From CAKRHR01 sp964423195 (GTDB lineage: Bacteria; Bacillota; Clostridia; Lachnospirales; Lachnospiraceae): a stretch of 22,123 nucleotides of DNA. Numbering within the stretch: the stretch's first letter is position 1; each line of letters begins with the position of its first letter. Below, piece by piece: positions 1 to 7,390 of the stretch. Under the pieces are notes generated by a model. The model had not been told where the DNA came from, ran no database searches, and saw only the letters and a program-made list of their open reading frames with translations. Made by a program: the position numbers and the translations under genes. The DNA lies in contig CAYRDY010000027.1 of assembly GCA_964423195.1 (NCBI GenBank), forward strand, positions 1 to 22,123, given 5' to 3'.

Positions 1-791
1 GGCTTGCCGAGAGGCACGGTGTCTTTCAGACCGTCCATCTGCCAGATGTTCCAGGAGATTTTATTCGTCATATGCCGCAGCAGTTTATCGTCCGGCTGCC
101 GATCCCATCGTTCCTCGTAATAATCCGTGAAGGTCAACAGCAGATTGATCCTGGCGATCAGAACATTGTCTCCCTGATACTCATATCCGTATGTCGCCTC
201 AAAAGCGCGAATCGCCCATTTCAGCCACTCATCATAAGTGTCGGTATTTTCATTCACAATCCGCAGCTTTCTGTCAAGCATTCCGATACGCCTGATCGGC
301 GGGACAATCAAATCTCCTGTTGACACATCGTAGCGGGAGACAAGATAGGGCGCCTCACCGCAGGTGATCTCAAGTCTTCGAGAATCCACATAATATTGCC
401 ATTTTTTTCGCTTCGGAAATTCAATTTTCCCTTCCGTAACCGTCCATGTGTGATCCTCATTTTCCGTATTGAAGACATCCTTGCGGCCGAACCATTCTTC
501 ATCGAGGTAATTATTCATTTTGTTGCACAACCACGCGGGTGTGAACACCTCCGCTTTTTTCCTTGTGCGCTCCGCCTGCGTCTCCTGCGATTTCTGTATG
601 CGGGGCCGGATAATGTCTGTGCACTGCAGCAACGCATCCCCGTTCATCTGCGCCTTGTCCGTGAAATCCTTACCATATTCTTCGTAGGTATCCGTTGCCC
701 AGATGATATTTTTTTTGGTCGATTTATCCTGGAGCAGCAAATCCAGTACATTCACAATCGGATAGCTGCCCATGTCAATCAATTTCTCCAC
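1..791 (-). CDS. N-6 DNA methylase-like protein (restriction endonuclease subunit M family), 5' part
   Basis: The reading frame is open from a GTG at 791 to the window edge (263 codons), so the C-terminus is missing. GTG is chosen because a GGAGGGG Shine-Dalgarno sits 8 bases upstream; the next ATG, six codons later, lacks one. The protein begins MEKLIDMGSYPIVNVLD. At residues 75-90 it has KAEVFTPAWLCNKM, like the 'FTP' segment that opens many type I/IIG methylase domains. Further on are RRLEITCGEAPYLVSRYD, which takes the place of the S-adenosylmethionine-binding motif I, and GDNVLIARINLLLTF. From memory this matches a family often annotated 'restriction endonuclease subunit M' in Lachnospiraceae, usually near a helicase. 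The glycine-rich motif is weak in what is visible, so catalysis is not assured. The likely role is DNA modification in a restriction system; partner genes would lie beyond the left edge. Confidence 0.72.
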   Translation of the reverse strand, partial: MEKLIDMGSYPIVNVLDLLLQDKSTKKNIIWATDTYEEYGKDFTDKAQMNGDALLQCTDIIRPRIQKSQETQAERTRKKAEVFTPAWLCNKMNNYLDEEWFGRKDVFNTENEDHTWTVTEGKIEFPKRKKWQYYVDSRRLEITCGEAPYLVSRYDVSTGDLIVPPIRRIGMLDRKLRIVNENTDTYDEWLKWAIRAFEATYGYEYQGDNVLIARINLLLTFTDYYEERWDRQPDDKLLRHMTNKISWNIWQMDGLKDTVPLGK

Positions 792-839
792 AAGAAAAAC
801 CCCTCCCTTCCGCTAATCTAAGAACTGCCTCACAACCGT

Positions 840-1028
840 CTGCAAGAAGGGTATTTTGCGATTCGTACATTGAACTCTTCAGCATTTCAGCAGGCGTTAT
901 AATAAACGGCCTGATCGGAAAATGCCATTCAACATAGCGCGGAATATCTTTCTAGTTGGAGACTCTCGATTTTTCGTGATCAATGCGAAGACGATCACAT
1001 TCGTATCAACGACAGCATAAATCTTCAC
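840..1028 (-). pseudogene. Remnant of PIN-family toxin gene (internal deletion and frameshift)
   Basis: A GTG at 1028 overlaps the antitoxin stop by four bases (GTGA), the usual layout of a coupled toxin. The frame reads VKIYAVVDTNVIVFALITKN, the classic start of 'putative toxin, PIN family' proteins with the first catalytic Asp (D8), then stops at 897 after 43 codons. In another frame, starting in the same stretch near 930, the sequence reads HFPIRPFIITPAEML, which is the typical C-terminal end of the same family. The roughly 75-80 residues normally between the two ends, including the remaining acidic active-site residues, are absent. The N-terminal frame meets the C-terminal frame within about 15 bases, so a single internal deletion that changed frame explains everything. 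The product cannot be an active ribonuclease. Confidence 0.7.
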
Positions 1029-1330
1029 CTCTTACTCGCCTTCCTTGCCGATCGAACTTGCGTAATTTCATCATTAATCTCATCTAAAGATAATTCGGGA
1101 ACGTCCTTTGCCTGTTCAAACATATCCTCAAGAGCGTCCAGCGCTTCCGTACGTGTGACCATTTCTCTAGGTAATGTCGTCTCAAACGGGATTCCTCTGT
1201 CCAGCTTGCTCCTCACAAGGAACATTCGGATCGCTGTTGGCAGATCCAAGCCCAATGACTCATAGATCTCTGTGACTTCCTGTTTTAACTTTCTATCGAC
1301 TCGCGCCTGAACCAATACCTGTTCTGACAT
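1025..1330 (-). CDS. RelB/DinJ-family antitoxin
   Basis: This 101-residue protein begins MSEQVLVQARVDRKLKQEV, then EIYESLGLDLPTAIRMFL. That is the ribbon-helix-helix DNA-binding start of RelB/DinJ antitoxins: a beta strand with alternating residues, then two helices around the GL-D-P-TAI turn. The C-terminal half (about residues 55-101) is acidic then basic and would normally wrap the toxin. The start is supported by GGAGG seven bases upstream. The gene has its own promoter and overlaps the GTG of the ruined PIN toxin by four bases. Antitoxins of this type usually repress their own operon. With the toxin destroyed this one is an orphan, which may persist as a regulator or by neutralising a related toxin elsewhere. 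Confidence 0.85.
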   Translation of the reverse strand: MSEQVLVQARVDRKLKQEVTEIYESLGLDLPTAIRMFLVRSKLDRGIPFETTLPREMVTRTEALDALEDMFEQAKDVPELSLDEINDEITQVRSARKASKR

Positions 1331-1386
1331 GATAATACCTCCTTTTATATGTGTTAGCTATATAATCGTATGATTTCTATATATCT

Positions 1387-1415
1387 ATTATATATGCTTT
1401 ATATAAAAATTCCAA
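1387..1415 (-). promoter_or_regulatory. Sigma-A-type promoter of the antitoxin gene
   Basis: On the minus strand TTGGAA (1410-1415) and TATAAT (1387-1392) are separated by exactly 17 bases. Transcription would start near 1380, giving a leader of about 50 bases to the antitoxin ATG. The leader contains an imperfect inverted repeat around AATC-ATAC-GATT (about 1360-1380), a possible autoregulatory operator. The -35 and -10 boxes overlap the 3' end of the small open frame after ygiQ. Confidence 0.6.
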
Positions 1416-1488
1416 GTATATCCGAGACATTGATGACATGCTCCAGAACGGTCTGTTCTTTTCCATCCTCATTGATATGCGCTGTCAT
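1399..1488 (-). pseudogene. 29-codon stub resembling the start of a Cas3-type HD domain
   Basis: Eight bases after the ygiQ stop an ATG at 1488 opens a 29-codon frame starting MTAHINEDGKEQTVLEH and ending at 1399. The pattern AH-x-x-EDG-x-EQ-x-x-x-EH is what I remember from the first 20 residues of Cas3'' / Cas3 HD nucleases, where the second His is a metal ligand. Nothing of the rest of such a protein follows; the frame runs into AT-rich DNA holding the antitoxin promoter. An AGGTGA overlapping the ygiQ stop could act as ribosome binding site, so it may be translated. It is best read as the leftover 5' end of a gene removed by the recombination that brought in, or deleted toward, the toxin-antitoxin block. 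The similarity is short and from memory, so confidence is low. Confidence 0.33.
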
Positions 1489-1495
1489 TTCCTCT

Positions 1496-3328
1496 TCACC
1501 TCGTCACCCGTCTTTTCTTTCCCGACGTTTTCTCCCGCGGCCGGATCAGGCATTTTTTATCATAGCCGATCAGATCCTCCCGCCCAGCCGCGGTCAGCGC
1601 CTCGGCGACCAGATCATAATTTTTCGGGTCACGGTACTGGATCAGCGCACGCTGCATGGCTTTCTCGTGCGGGTCCCTCGGCACGTAGACTTTTTGCATC
1701 GTCCGCGGGTCGTATCCCGTATAATACATACAGGTGGAGAGTGTGGACGGCGTCGGGTAAAAATCCTGCACCTGCTCCGGCATATAGCCCAGATCGCGCA
1801 GATATTCAGCCAGCACCACGGCCTCCCTCATCGTCGAGCCCGGATGTGAGGACATCAGGTAGGGCACAAGGTATTGATCCTTTCCAAGCGCCCGGTTGAT
1901 TTCACGATATTTTTTGACAAAGTGACGGTAAATGCTGTTCGACGGCTTGCCCATCTTCTCAAGGACGGCGTCCGATACATGTTCCGGCGCCACCTTGAGC
2001 TGTCCGGAGACATGATAGGCGCATAATTCCCTCAAAAATGTGTCATCCGCGTCCGCCAGCACATAATCAAAGCGAATTCCCGACCGGATGAACACTTTCT
2101 TCACGCCCGGCAGCGCCCGCAGCTTGCGCAGAAGTTCCAGATAATCCGAGTGATCCGCCCGCAGATGCTCGCAGGGTTTCGGAAAAAGGCACTGCTTTGT
2201 CGGACAGGCACCTCTCTCCATCTGCCTGTCACAGGCCGGATGGCGAAAATTGGCCGTCGGCCCGCCCACATCATGGATATATCCCTTAAAGTCCGGATCC
2301 TCGGTCAGCCGCTTTGCCTCGGCCAGAAGCGATTCATGGCTGCGCGACTGCACAATGCGCCCCTGATGGAATGTCAGCGCGCAGAATGCACACCCTCCGA
2401 AACAACCACGGTTGCTCGTGAGGCTAAACTTCACCTCCTGGAGGGCGGGCACGCCGCCAGCCTTGTCATAGGACGGATGCCACGTGCGCTGATAGGGCAG
2501 ATCATAGACGGCATCCATCTCGCTCTGCGAAAGTGGCTTGGACGCGGGATTCTGCACCACGAAAAGGTGCTTGCCATACTGCTCCACCAGCCGATGCCCG
2601 CTAAACGGATCCGTATTGATATACTGCGTGTAAAAACTCTGCGCGTATACTTTCTTGTCAGCGCGGATCTCATCGTAGGACGGCAGCATCTGATAATCAT
2701 AGACGTTCTCCAGCGATTCAGTCTTATACACCGTACCGTCCACAAACGTAATGTCCCGCACCGCCAGTCCACTGGCCAAGGCATCCGCAAGTTCGACGAC
2801 TGAGCGCTCGCCCATGCCGTACATCAAAATATCCGCGCCGCTCTCAAGCAGCACCGAGCGCCTGACCGTGTCACTCCAATAGTCATAATGGGCCAAACGC
2901 CGCAGACTGGCCTCGATGCCACCGATCAGGATCGGCACATCCCTGTAAACCCTGCGGATCAGGGAGCCGTAGACGATCACCGCGCGATCCGGGCGCCTGC
3001 CAAAGGCGCCGCCCGGCGTGTAGGCATCACTGTGCCGTCTCTTTTTCGACACTGTATAGTGATTGACCATCGAATCCATGTTTCCGGCGCTGACTAAAAA
3101 TCCCAGCCGCGGGCGGCTGAACACCTGTATGCTCTCCTCCCGCCGCCAGTCCGGCTGCGCAATGACGCCCACCCTATATCCGGCGGCCTCCAATACGCGC
3201 GTGATGATGGCATGGCCGAACGATGGGTGATCGACATAGGCATCGCCCGACACGTAGACAAAATCAACAGATGACCAGCCGCGCCCGCGCATTTCCTCCG
3301 CGCTCACGGGAAGAAACTCATTTGCCAA
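1496..3328 (-). CDS. ygiQ: YgiQ-family radical SAM protein (UPF0313)
   Basis: The 610-residue protein has the radical-SAM signature GCFGGCAFCALTFHQGR, with C309, C313 and C316 placed C-x3-C-x2-C to hold the [4Fe-4S] cluster that cleaves S-adenosylmethionine. The N-terminal half (FVYVSGDAYVDHPSFG, GGIEASLRR, ILMYGMGERS) is the family's characteristic region, which resembles a B12-binding fold. Its biochemical reaction is not established in the family. The start is a TTG at 3328: FLPVSAEEMRGRGW, which follows, aligns with the usual N-terminus, no in-frame ATG gives that segment, and an AGGCGG lies about nine bases upstream. The stop of the HAD gene is only six bases before it, so the two are likely translated from one message with the DUF4143 ATPase further upstream. 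The C-terminus is basic (REKTSGKKRRVTR). Confidence 0.92.
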   Translation of the reverse strand: MANEFLPVSAEEMRGRGWSSVDFVYVSGDAYVDHPSFGHAIITRVLEAAGYRVGVIAQPDWRREESIQVFSRPRLGFLVSAGNMDSMVNHYTVSKKRRHSDAYTPGGAFGRRPDRAVIVYGSLIRRVYRDVPILIGGIEASLRRLAHYDYWSDTVRRSVLLESGADILMYGMGERSVVELADALASGLAVRDITFVDGTVYKTESLENVYDYQMLPSYDEIRADKKVYAQSFYTQYINTDPFSGHRLVEQYGKHLFVVQNPASKPLSQSEMDAVYDLPYQRTWHPSYDKAGGVPALQEVKFSLTSNRGCFGGCAFCALTFHQGRIVQSRSHESLLAEAKRLTEDPDFKGYIHDVGGPTANFRHPACDRQMERGACPTKQCLFPKPCEHLRADHSDYLELLRKLRALPGVKKVFIRSGIRFDYVLADADDTFLRELCAYHVSGQLKVAPEHVSDAVLEKMGKPSNSIYRHFVKKYREINRALGKDQYLVPYLMSSHPGSTMREAVVLAEYLRDLGYMPEQVQDFYPTPSTLSTCMYYTGYDPRTMQKVYVPRDPHEKAMQRALIQYRDPKNYDLVAEALTAAGREDLIGYDKKCLIRPREKTSGKKRRVTR

Positions 3329-3334
3329 AATTTA

Positions 3335-4039
3335 TCACCGCCTCATATTCTCCACACTTGTCTGTCCTTGTGTTTTCAGTTTTTCATAGGTCCCCTCAAA
3401 AATCTCTTTATAGCTCCGGATGTAATAATCCGCCATTCGCCGTATGAGCGACCTGTCGGAGGCCGCAAAGTCATCCTCCACGGCACAGGTCTTCATTCCG
3501 GCGCTGATGGCGGCCTGCAGCCCGTTCGGGATATCCTCAAATACCAGGCAGTCCTCCGGCGCCACCCCAAGCCTCGACGCGCACTCCAGGTAGACATCCG
3601 GCGCAGGCTTGCCCCGTCGGATATCCTCACCGGTGATAATCTCCTCAAAATAATCCCACAGGCCATGCCCGTCCATCACCGCCCCCGTGAGTTTCCTCGA
3701 ATTGCTCGTGGCGACGGCGCACGGTATGCCCTTCTCTCTCAGATACTGCACAAACGCCTTGAATCCGTCTTTGAGCGGCACCTCATAGCGATATTTCTCA
3801 TAGGCCATCTCATCCCAGTCACTGATCATCTTCTCAATATCGTCCGCGATGGCAAAAGTATTCTTAAAATATTGCGCTGTCTCTGTGACACTGACGCCCG
3901 CGATATCCGACTGCAGGCTCTCCGGCATCTCAATGCCGAAGCGCGCCAGATATTCGATATCGATATCCCGCCACATCCACATAGAATCGACTATGGTGCC
4001 GTCCAGGTCAAAAATCACCGCTTTGATATGATCAAGCAT
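3335..4039 (-). CDS. HAD-superfamily phosphatase (beta-phosphoglucomutase-like)
   Basis: This 234-residue protein carries all four HAD motifs: FDLDGT (nucleophile D11, acid/base D13), ATSNS (T111/S112), GKPAPD (K144) and FEDIPNG (E168, D169), which bind Mg and phosphate. Between motifs I and II, residues 18-90 form the helical cap of subclass IA, as in beta-phosphoglucomutase and small-sugar-phosphate phosphatases. The likely reaction is hydrolysis of a phosphomonoester in the cytoplasm; the substrate cannot be told from sequence. The start ATG has AGAGGCG upstream. It lies 18 bases after the stop of the ATPase gene and six before ygiQ, so it is the middle gene of an apparent three-gene transcript. 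Confidence 0.88.
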   Translation of the reverse strand: MLDHIKAVIFDLDGTIVDSMWMWRDIDIEYLARFGIEMPESLQSDIAGVSVTETAQYFKNTFAIADDIEKMISDWDEMAYEKYRYEVPLKDGFKAFVQYLREKGIPCAVATSNSRKLTGAVMDGHGLWDYFEEIITGEDIRRGKPAPDVYLECASRLGVAPEDCLVFEDIPNGLQAAISAGMKTCAVEDDFAASDRSLIRRMADYYIRSYKEIFEGTYEKLKTQGQTSVENMRR

Positions 4040-4057
4040 AAAAACGCCTCTTTCATT

Positions 4058-5311
4058 TCAGATCAGCCATACCGGCACATACCAATTTTTTGAATCCACC
4101 GGCAGCAAATCATGTATCATGCAAATCACATTCCCCGTTCCGATAGTTACCTTGAGTTCACGCATCGAATCAAACATTTCCGGCTTCTCTACCGCGTCCA
4201 GCACGGCAAAATTCTTGACAGCGTTCTTTCCGGGCGAAGCCGCTTTTTTTATTTCAATCGGACATATCTCACCGTTTTGATAAATCAGCAGGTCAATCTC
4301 CTTCTGATCCTTATCCCGATAATAAAAAACAGGCGGTTCCTTCCCAGCGTTCAGGTAACTCTTATAAATTTCAGAAAATACATAGCTCTCAAAGAAGGCG
4401 CCTGACATTGCGCCGCGCTCAAGGGCTTCCGGATTTCCCCATTTCAACAGATAGGCCGCCAGTCCAGTGTCAAGAAAATGCATCAACGGCATCCTGACAA
4501 CACGCTTTAACACATTGTTGGAATAAGGCTGCACCAGAGCGACAATATTTGAAGATACAAGGATGGAAAGCCATTTTTTTGCCGTCGGCGCGGAAATGCC
4601 AACTGCCTCGGCAAGTGCCTCATAAACCACAGGTTTCGATGTGTGTGCGGCGGCAACTGTCATAAAATGAAAAAAATCCATCTCATCGGCCACCTGCGCC
4701 AGATCACGGATATCCCTCTGCAGATAAGTATCCACATAAGATCGGTAAAACAGCTCGCCGTCCATTTCCTTATTCACATACATTTCCGGCATAGAGCCCT
4801 TAAAAATCCGCGCATAGATCTCATTTAACTGCCGTCTTGGCAGATGCGCGGCCCGCCCGGCAAGATGTTCATAATTCGTCGTATACGGCTGGCTCTCGTA
4901 TCCGTAAATTTCCGCGTCCGATAATCCGGGCAGGTGGACAATTCCTACGCGACCGGCAAGACTCTCACTGACATTTTTCATCATGTGAAAAGACTGTGAG
5001 CCTGTCAACCAGAAATCACCTTTCCTTCCGCCCATGTCCGCGTGCATTTTAATGTAAGGCAACAACTCCGTGGCATACTGTATCTCGTCGATGAGTACCG
5101 GCGGCGTATATTTTTGCATAAAAAGCGCGGGATCACGCTTGGCCAGATAGCGGACATCCGGATCATCGAGTGTCACATATTTTCTGTCCCTCTCAGACAA
5201 TTGTCTGAGCATCGTCGTTTTGCCGACCTGGCGCGGTCCTGTCACGAGCAACACAGGAAACATTTTCGATATTTGAAGCACTGTCTGTTCTATCGCCCTT
5301 TTAATATACAT
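4058..5311 (-). CDS. DUF4143 AAA-type ATP-binding protein
   Basis: This 417-residue protein has an N-terminal P-loop ATPase: Walker A GPRQVGKTT (residues 25-33), Walker B PVLIDEIQ (71-78) and the sensor segment LTGSQSF. It continues into a winged-helix-like part (KPVVYEALAEAVGISAPTAKKWLSIL) and a C-terminal DUF4143 region ending in a nuclease-like segment, YYRDKDQKEIDLLI followed by ICPIEIK. The D-x(n)-E-x-K pattern resembles PD-(D/E)XK enzymes. These proteins are widespread and numerous in gut Firmicutes and Bacteroidetes; their function is unproven, and they are often seen near defence or mobile DNA. It is the first gene after a consensus promoter and is followed by the HAD gene. A GGGGGG eight bases before the ATG serves as a weak ribosome binding site. 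Confidence 0.88.
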   Translation of the reverse strand: MYIKRAIEQTVLQISKMFPVLLVTGPRQVGKTTMLRQLSERDRKYVTLDDPDVRYLAKRDPALFMQKYTPPVLIDEIQYATELLPYIKMHADMGGRKGDFWLTGSQSFHMMKNVSESLAGRVGIVHLPGLSDAEIYGYESQPYTTNYEHLAGRAAHLPRRQLNEIYARIFKGSMPEMYVNKEMDGELFYRSYVDTYLQRDIRDLAQVADEMDFFHFMTVAAAHTSKPVVYEALAEAVGISAPTAKKWLSILVSSNIVALVQPYSNNVLKRVVRMPLMHFLDTGLAAYLLKWGNPEALERGAMSGAFFESYVFSEIYKSYLNAGKEPPVFYYRDKDQKEIDLLIYQNGEICPIEIKKAASPGKNAVKNFAVLDAVEKPEMFDSMRELKVTIGTGNVICMIHDLLPVDSKNWYVPVWLI

Positions 5312-5362
5312 CTATCATGCCCCCCGAACGAAATGATGTTGACTAAACTAAATTATAATTTT

Positions 5363-5391
5363 ATTATAGACGCATTCTGGAAAAATGTCAA
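5363..5391 (-). promoter_or_regulatory. Consensus sigma-A promoter of the DUF4143-HAD-ygiQ run
   Basis: The minus strand has TTGACA (5386-5391) and TATAAT (5363-5368) with a 17-base spacer, a perfect match to the vegetative consensus. Start of transcription would be near 5356, leaving a 45-base leader to the ATPase ATG at 5311. A 10-base palindrome, AATTATAATT (5351-5360), lies on the predicted start site. Confidence 0.75.
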
Positions 5392-5398
5392 GAGATTC

Positions 5399-5498
5399 AT
5401 AACGACCAGCGCCAGCCTGATCTCATGTCTGCCAACTCCAGCTCATAGTCTATGTCTGCCAGTGCCAACACGGATTCATGTCTGCCAGCGCCAGCCCG
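5399..5498. repeat. About four degenerate 26-27 bp tandem repeats spanning the rsmF-like stop codon
   Basis: On the plus strand the core TGTCTGCCA followed by xxxCCAxC starts at 5425, 5452 and 5478, and a more diverged copy starts at 5399, so the spacing is 26, 27 and 26 bases. The copy nearest the gene contains the last codons and stop of the RNA methyltransferase (protein end GWRWQT). The others lie past the stop, so the array looks like serial duplication of the gene's 3' end. It fills most of the 164-base gap before the DUF4143 ATPase start, leaving only that gene's promoter and leader. Confidence 0.65.
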
Positions 5499-6858
5499 CC
5501 GGATATTTATTCTTCAGGACACCGCGCGAGACTTTGCCAAACCCCAGCGGGAAATGGTCCACGCACACCAGATACCAACCGTCCTCAAGGCTCTCGTCCA
5601 CTTCCAACGTCTCGCACTTTAAATATTTGACCGCCTCGGCGTCTGTGTGCGAATAATTCACGATGTGCCCGCACTCTTTCGCCGAGAGGCCCATCGCGAG
5701 GGCGCCGCTCGGCTCAAAGCGTTGCTTTTTGATATTGCCCAGATACCAGCCGCATCGCAGCACACGCAGTCCGGCCAGGTCAATCATCGTCTCAGGCAGT
5801 TCATACAGATGATCGCCGACGACCCGCAAGCGCCTGGCGTCAAAAGGCCGGGTTATTTTCGCATCTCTTAAAAATTCAAAAAAAATGTCCATCGCGCTGT
5901 CGCTTGGCCGCATCCCCATACCTTCTGTGACGATCCGAGGCGCCTTGGCGCTCATCCCCGTGCCTTCTGCGACTATCTGCTGAGGCGCCTTGGCGCTCAT
6001 CCCTGCCTCACCCGCTTTTTTTAGCAGCGCCGCGTAATGCCCCTCGCCCTTGACCCTGTGCGGCCAGAGCCGGATCTCGCGCTCAAGTGAAAACTCTGGA
6101 TGCCTTTCGAGAAAATACGCGACCGTCCCCTCATCCTCCAGAGGTGAAAACGTGCAGGTCGAATAGACCATCCGCCCGCCGGGTCTCAACATATCCGCGC
6201 CGCGGCAGATGATCTCCCGCTGAATTCCGCTGTAATACTCCGGCCCGGTCTTCTCCCAGCTCTCCGTCATCGAGGGCTTTTTGCGGAACATCCCCTCGCC
6301 GGAGCACGGCGCGTCGATCAATATCTTGTCAAAATATTTCGGCAGGCGCTGTGCCAGTTTTTCCGGAGTCTCGCTGATCACCAGGCAGTTCCTGATGCCG
6401 AAGGCCTCGATATTGCGCAGAAGCGCCTTCGCGCGCGAATAACTGATATCGTTGCTGACAAGCAGACCCTCGCCGCCAAGCCTCGCCCCCAGCGCCGTGC
6501 TCTTGCCGCCCGGCGCCGCGCACAGGTCGAGCACACGCTCTCCGGGACTGACGGGGAGCAATGCCGCCGGCAGCATGGCGCTCGGCTCCTGAATATAATA
6601 AAGGCCCGCGTAGTACAGCGGGTTTCTGGAAGCAGCGCGGACATCGCCGCAGTAAAAGCCCAGATCATTCCACGGCACCCGCTCCGGCCGCGTGCCTGTC
6701 AGAGCCATGTAAGCCTCCGGCGATATTTTCAGCGTGTTCAGTCGGATGCCGTTGTATGCCGGCTGCCAGTAACTCTCCAAAAATTGCTCATATTCGTCGC
6801 CCAGCAGCGCGCGCATCGTCTCCTGAAATCTCTCAGGCAATTGAACCTTCGCATTCAT
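5476..6858 (-). CDS. RsmF/NSUN-type RNA cytosine-C5 methyltransferase
   Basis: The 460-residue protein has the NOL1/NOP2/Sun fold: SAM-binding motif I VLDLCAAPGGKST (109-121), motif IV DAPCSGEGMF with C185, and motif VI STCTFSP with C235, the two cysteines used for release and for attack on cytosine C6. The segment before residue 100 (IRLNTLK, IQEPSAMLP) is the RNA-binding lead of the family. The C-terminal part (about 340-455: GDHLYELPE, LRCGWYLGN, GWYLVCVD) is the PUA-like RsmF extension, which points to 16S rRNA or tRNA as substrate. A linker at about residues 283-313 carries a tandem repeat. The start ATG has GGGAGG ten bases upstream. It lies 18 bases after the rnhA stop. Confidence 0.9.
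   Translation of the reverse strand: MNAKVQLPERFQETMRALLGDEYEQFLESYWQPAYNGIRLNTLKISPEAYMALTGTRPERVPWNDLGFYCGDVRAASRNPLYYAGLYYIQEPSAMLPAALLPVSPGERVLDLCAAPGGKSTALGARLGGEGLLVSNDISYSRAKALLRNIEAFGIRNCLVISETPEKLAQRLPKYFDKILIDAPCSGEGMFRKKPSMTESWEKTGPEYYSGIQREIICRGADMLRPGGRMVYSTCTFSPLEDEGTVAYFLERHPEFSLEREIRLWPHRVKGEGHYAALLKKAGEAGMSAKAPQQIVAEGTGMSAKAPRIVTEGMGMRPSDSAMDIFFEFLRDAKITRPFDARRLRVVGDHLYELPETMIDLAGLRVLRCGWYLGNIKKQRFEPSGALAMGLSAKECGHIVNYSHTDAEAVKYLKCETLEVDESLEDGWYLVCVDHFPLGFGKVSRGVLKNKYPAGWRWQT
5911..6003. repeat. 42-45 bp in-frame tandem repeat in the methyltransferase linker
   Basis: Two adjacent copies of 45 and 42 bases, plus a truncated third, encode GMSAKAPQQIVAEGT, GMSAKAPRIVTEGM and GMRPSDS. 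The repeat sits between the catalytic domain and the C-terminal RNA-binding extension, where length change is tolerated. Copy lengths are multiples of three, so the frame is kept. The nucleotide identity is high, suggesting recent duplication. Confidence 0.7.
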
Positions 6859-6895
6859 CCCCTAGTATCCTCCCATTCATACCCCGGTATCCTCC
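6852..6895. repeat. 22 bp tandem duplication at the rnhA / methyltransferase junction
   Basis: Positions 6852-6873 and 6874-6895 are direct copies matching at 19 of 22 bases. The copy at 6874-6895 covers the last codons and stop of ribonuclease HI. The copy at 6852-6873 supplies the GGGAGG and the ATG region of the next gene. One unit thus carries a stop for one gene and its twin carries the start for the next. Confidence 0.7.
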
Positions 6896-7350
6896 AACAG
6901 ATCATCACCGTCGGCGGCGGCCGTGGCCAGCTTGTCGCACCGCTCATTCTGCGGGTGCCCGTTGTGACCCTTGACCCAAATGAAAGTCACTTGATGCCTG
7001 TCTTTGGCCGCCAACAATCGCTTCCACAGGTCAACATTTTTGACCGGCTCATTTTTCCCGCGCATCCAGCCCTTTCTGATCCAGCCGTCAACCCAGTGTT
7101 CATTAAAAGCCCTGACCAGATACTGGGAATCCGAGTAGAGTTCCACCTCACACGGCCGGTTGAGCGCCTCCAGCCCGGCGATCGCCGCCATCAATTCCAT
7201 GCGGTTATTGGTCGTTTTCCGGTATCCCGCGCTCAACTCTTTCACATGAAGATTCCCCTTCGTATCCACATATTCCAGCACCGCGCCGTAACCGCCCGGC
7301 CCATCCGGGTTGCCGCGCGCAGAGCCGTCCGTATATATCTTTACAAACAT
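6877..7350 (-). CDS. rnhA: Ribonuclease HI
   Basis: Counting from the ATG at 7350, this is a 157-residue protein, the normal length of bacterial RNase HI. The four carboxylates that bind the two catalytic metal ions are visible: D8 in YTDGS, E52 in NRMELMA, D74 in YSDSQ and D139 in NERCDKLA, with the His-bearing VKGHNGHPQN loop before the last. It cuts the RNA strand of RNA-DNA hybrids in the cytoplasm. I prefer the ATG to an in-frame TTG five codons upstream because GGAAGGG sits six bases before the ATG and overlaps that TTG. It lies between a MutS-like ATPase and an rRNA/tRNA methyltransferase in one apparent operon. Confidence 0.95.
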   Translation of the reverse strand: MFVKIYTDGSARGNPDGPGGYGAVLEYVDTKGNLHVKELSAGYRKTTNNRMELMAAIAGLEALNRPCEVELYSDSQYLVRAFNEHWVDGWIRKGWMRGKNEPVKNVDLWKRLLAAKDRHQVTFIWVKGHNGHPQNERCDKLATAAADGDDLLEDTGV

Positions 7351-7390
7351 CTTTGTCCCTTCCAAATTTAATTTTTATTTCACAAGGCCT

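Noticed and set aside
5399..5498. Repeats considered as a CRISPR array
   Set aside because: Units are degenerate, contiguous at 26-27 bp with no separate variable spacers, and derive from the gene's own 3' end.
7351..7365. Longer ribonuclease HI start at a TTG (7365)
   Set aside because: The TTG overlaps the GGAAGGG that serves the ATG at 7350, and RNase HI normally begins only a few residues before YTDGS.
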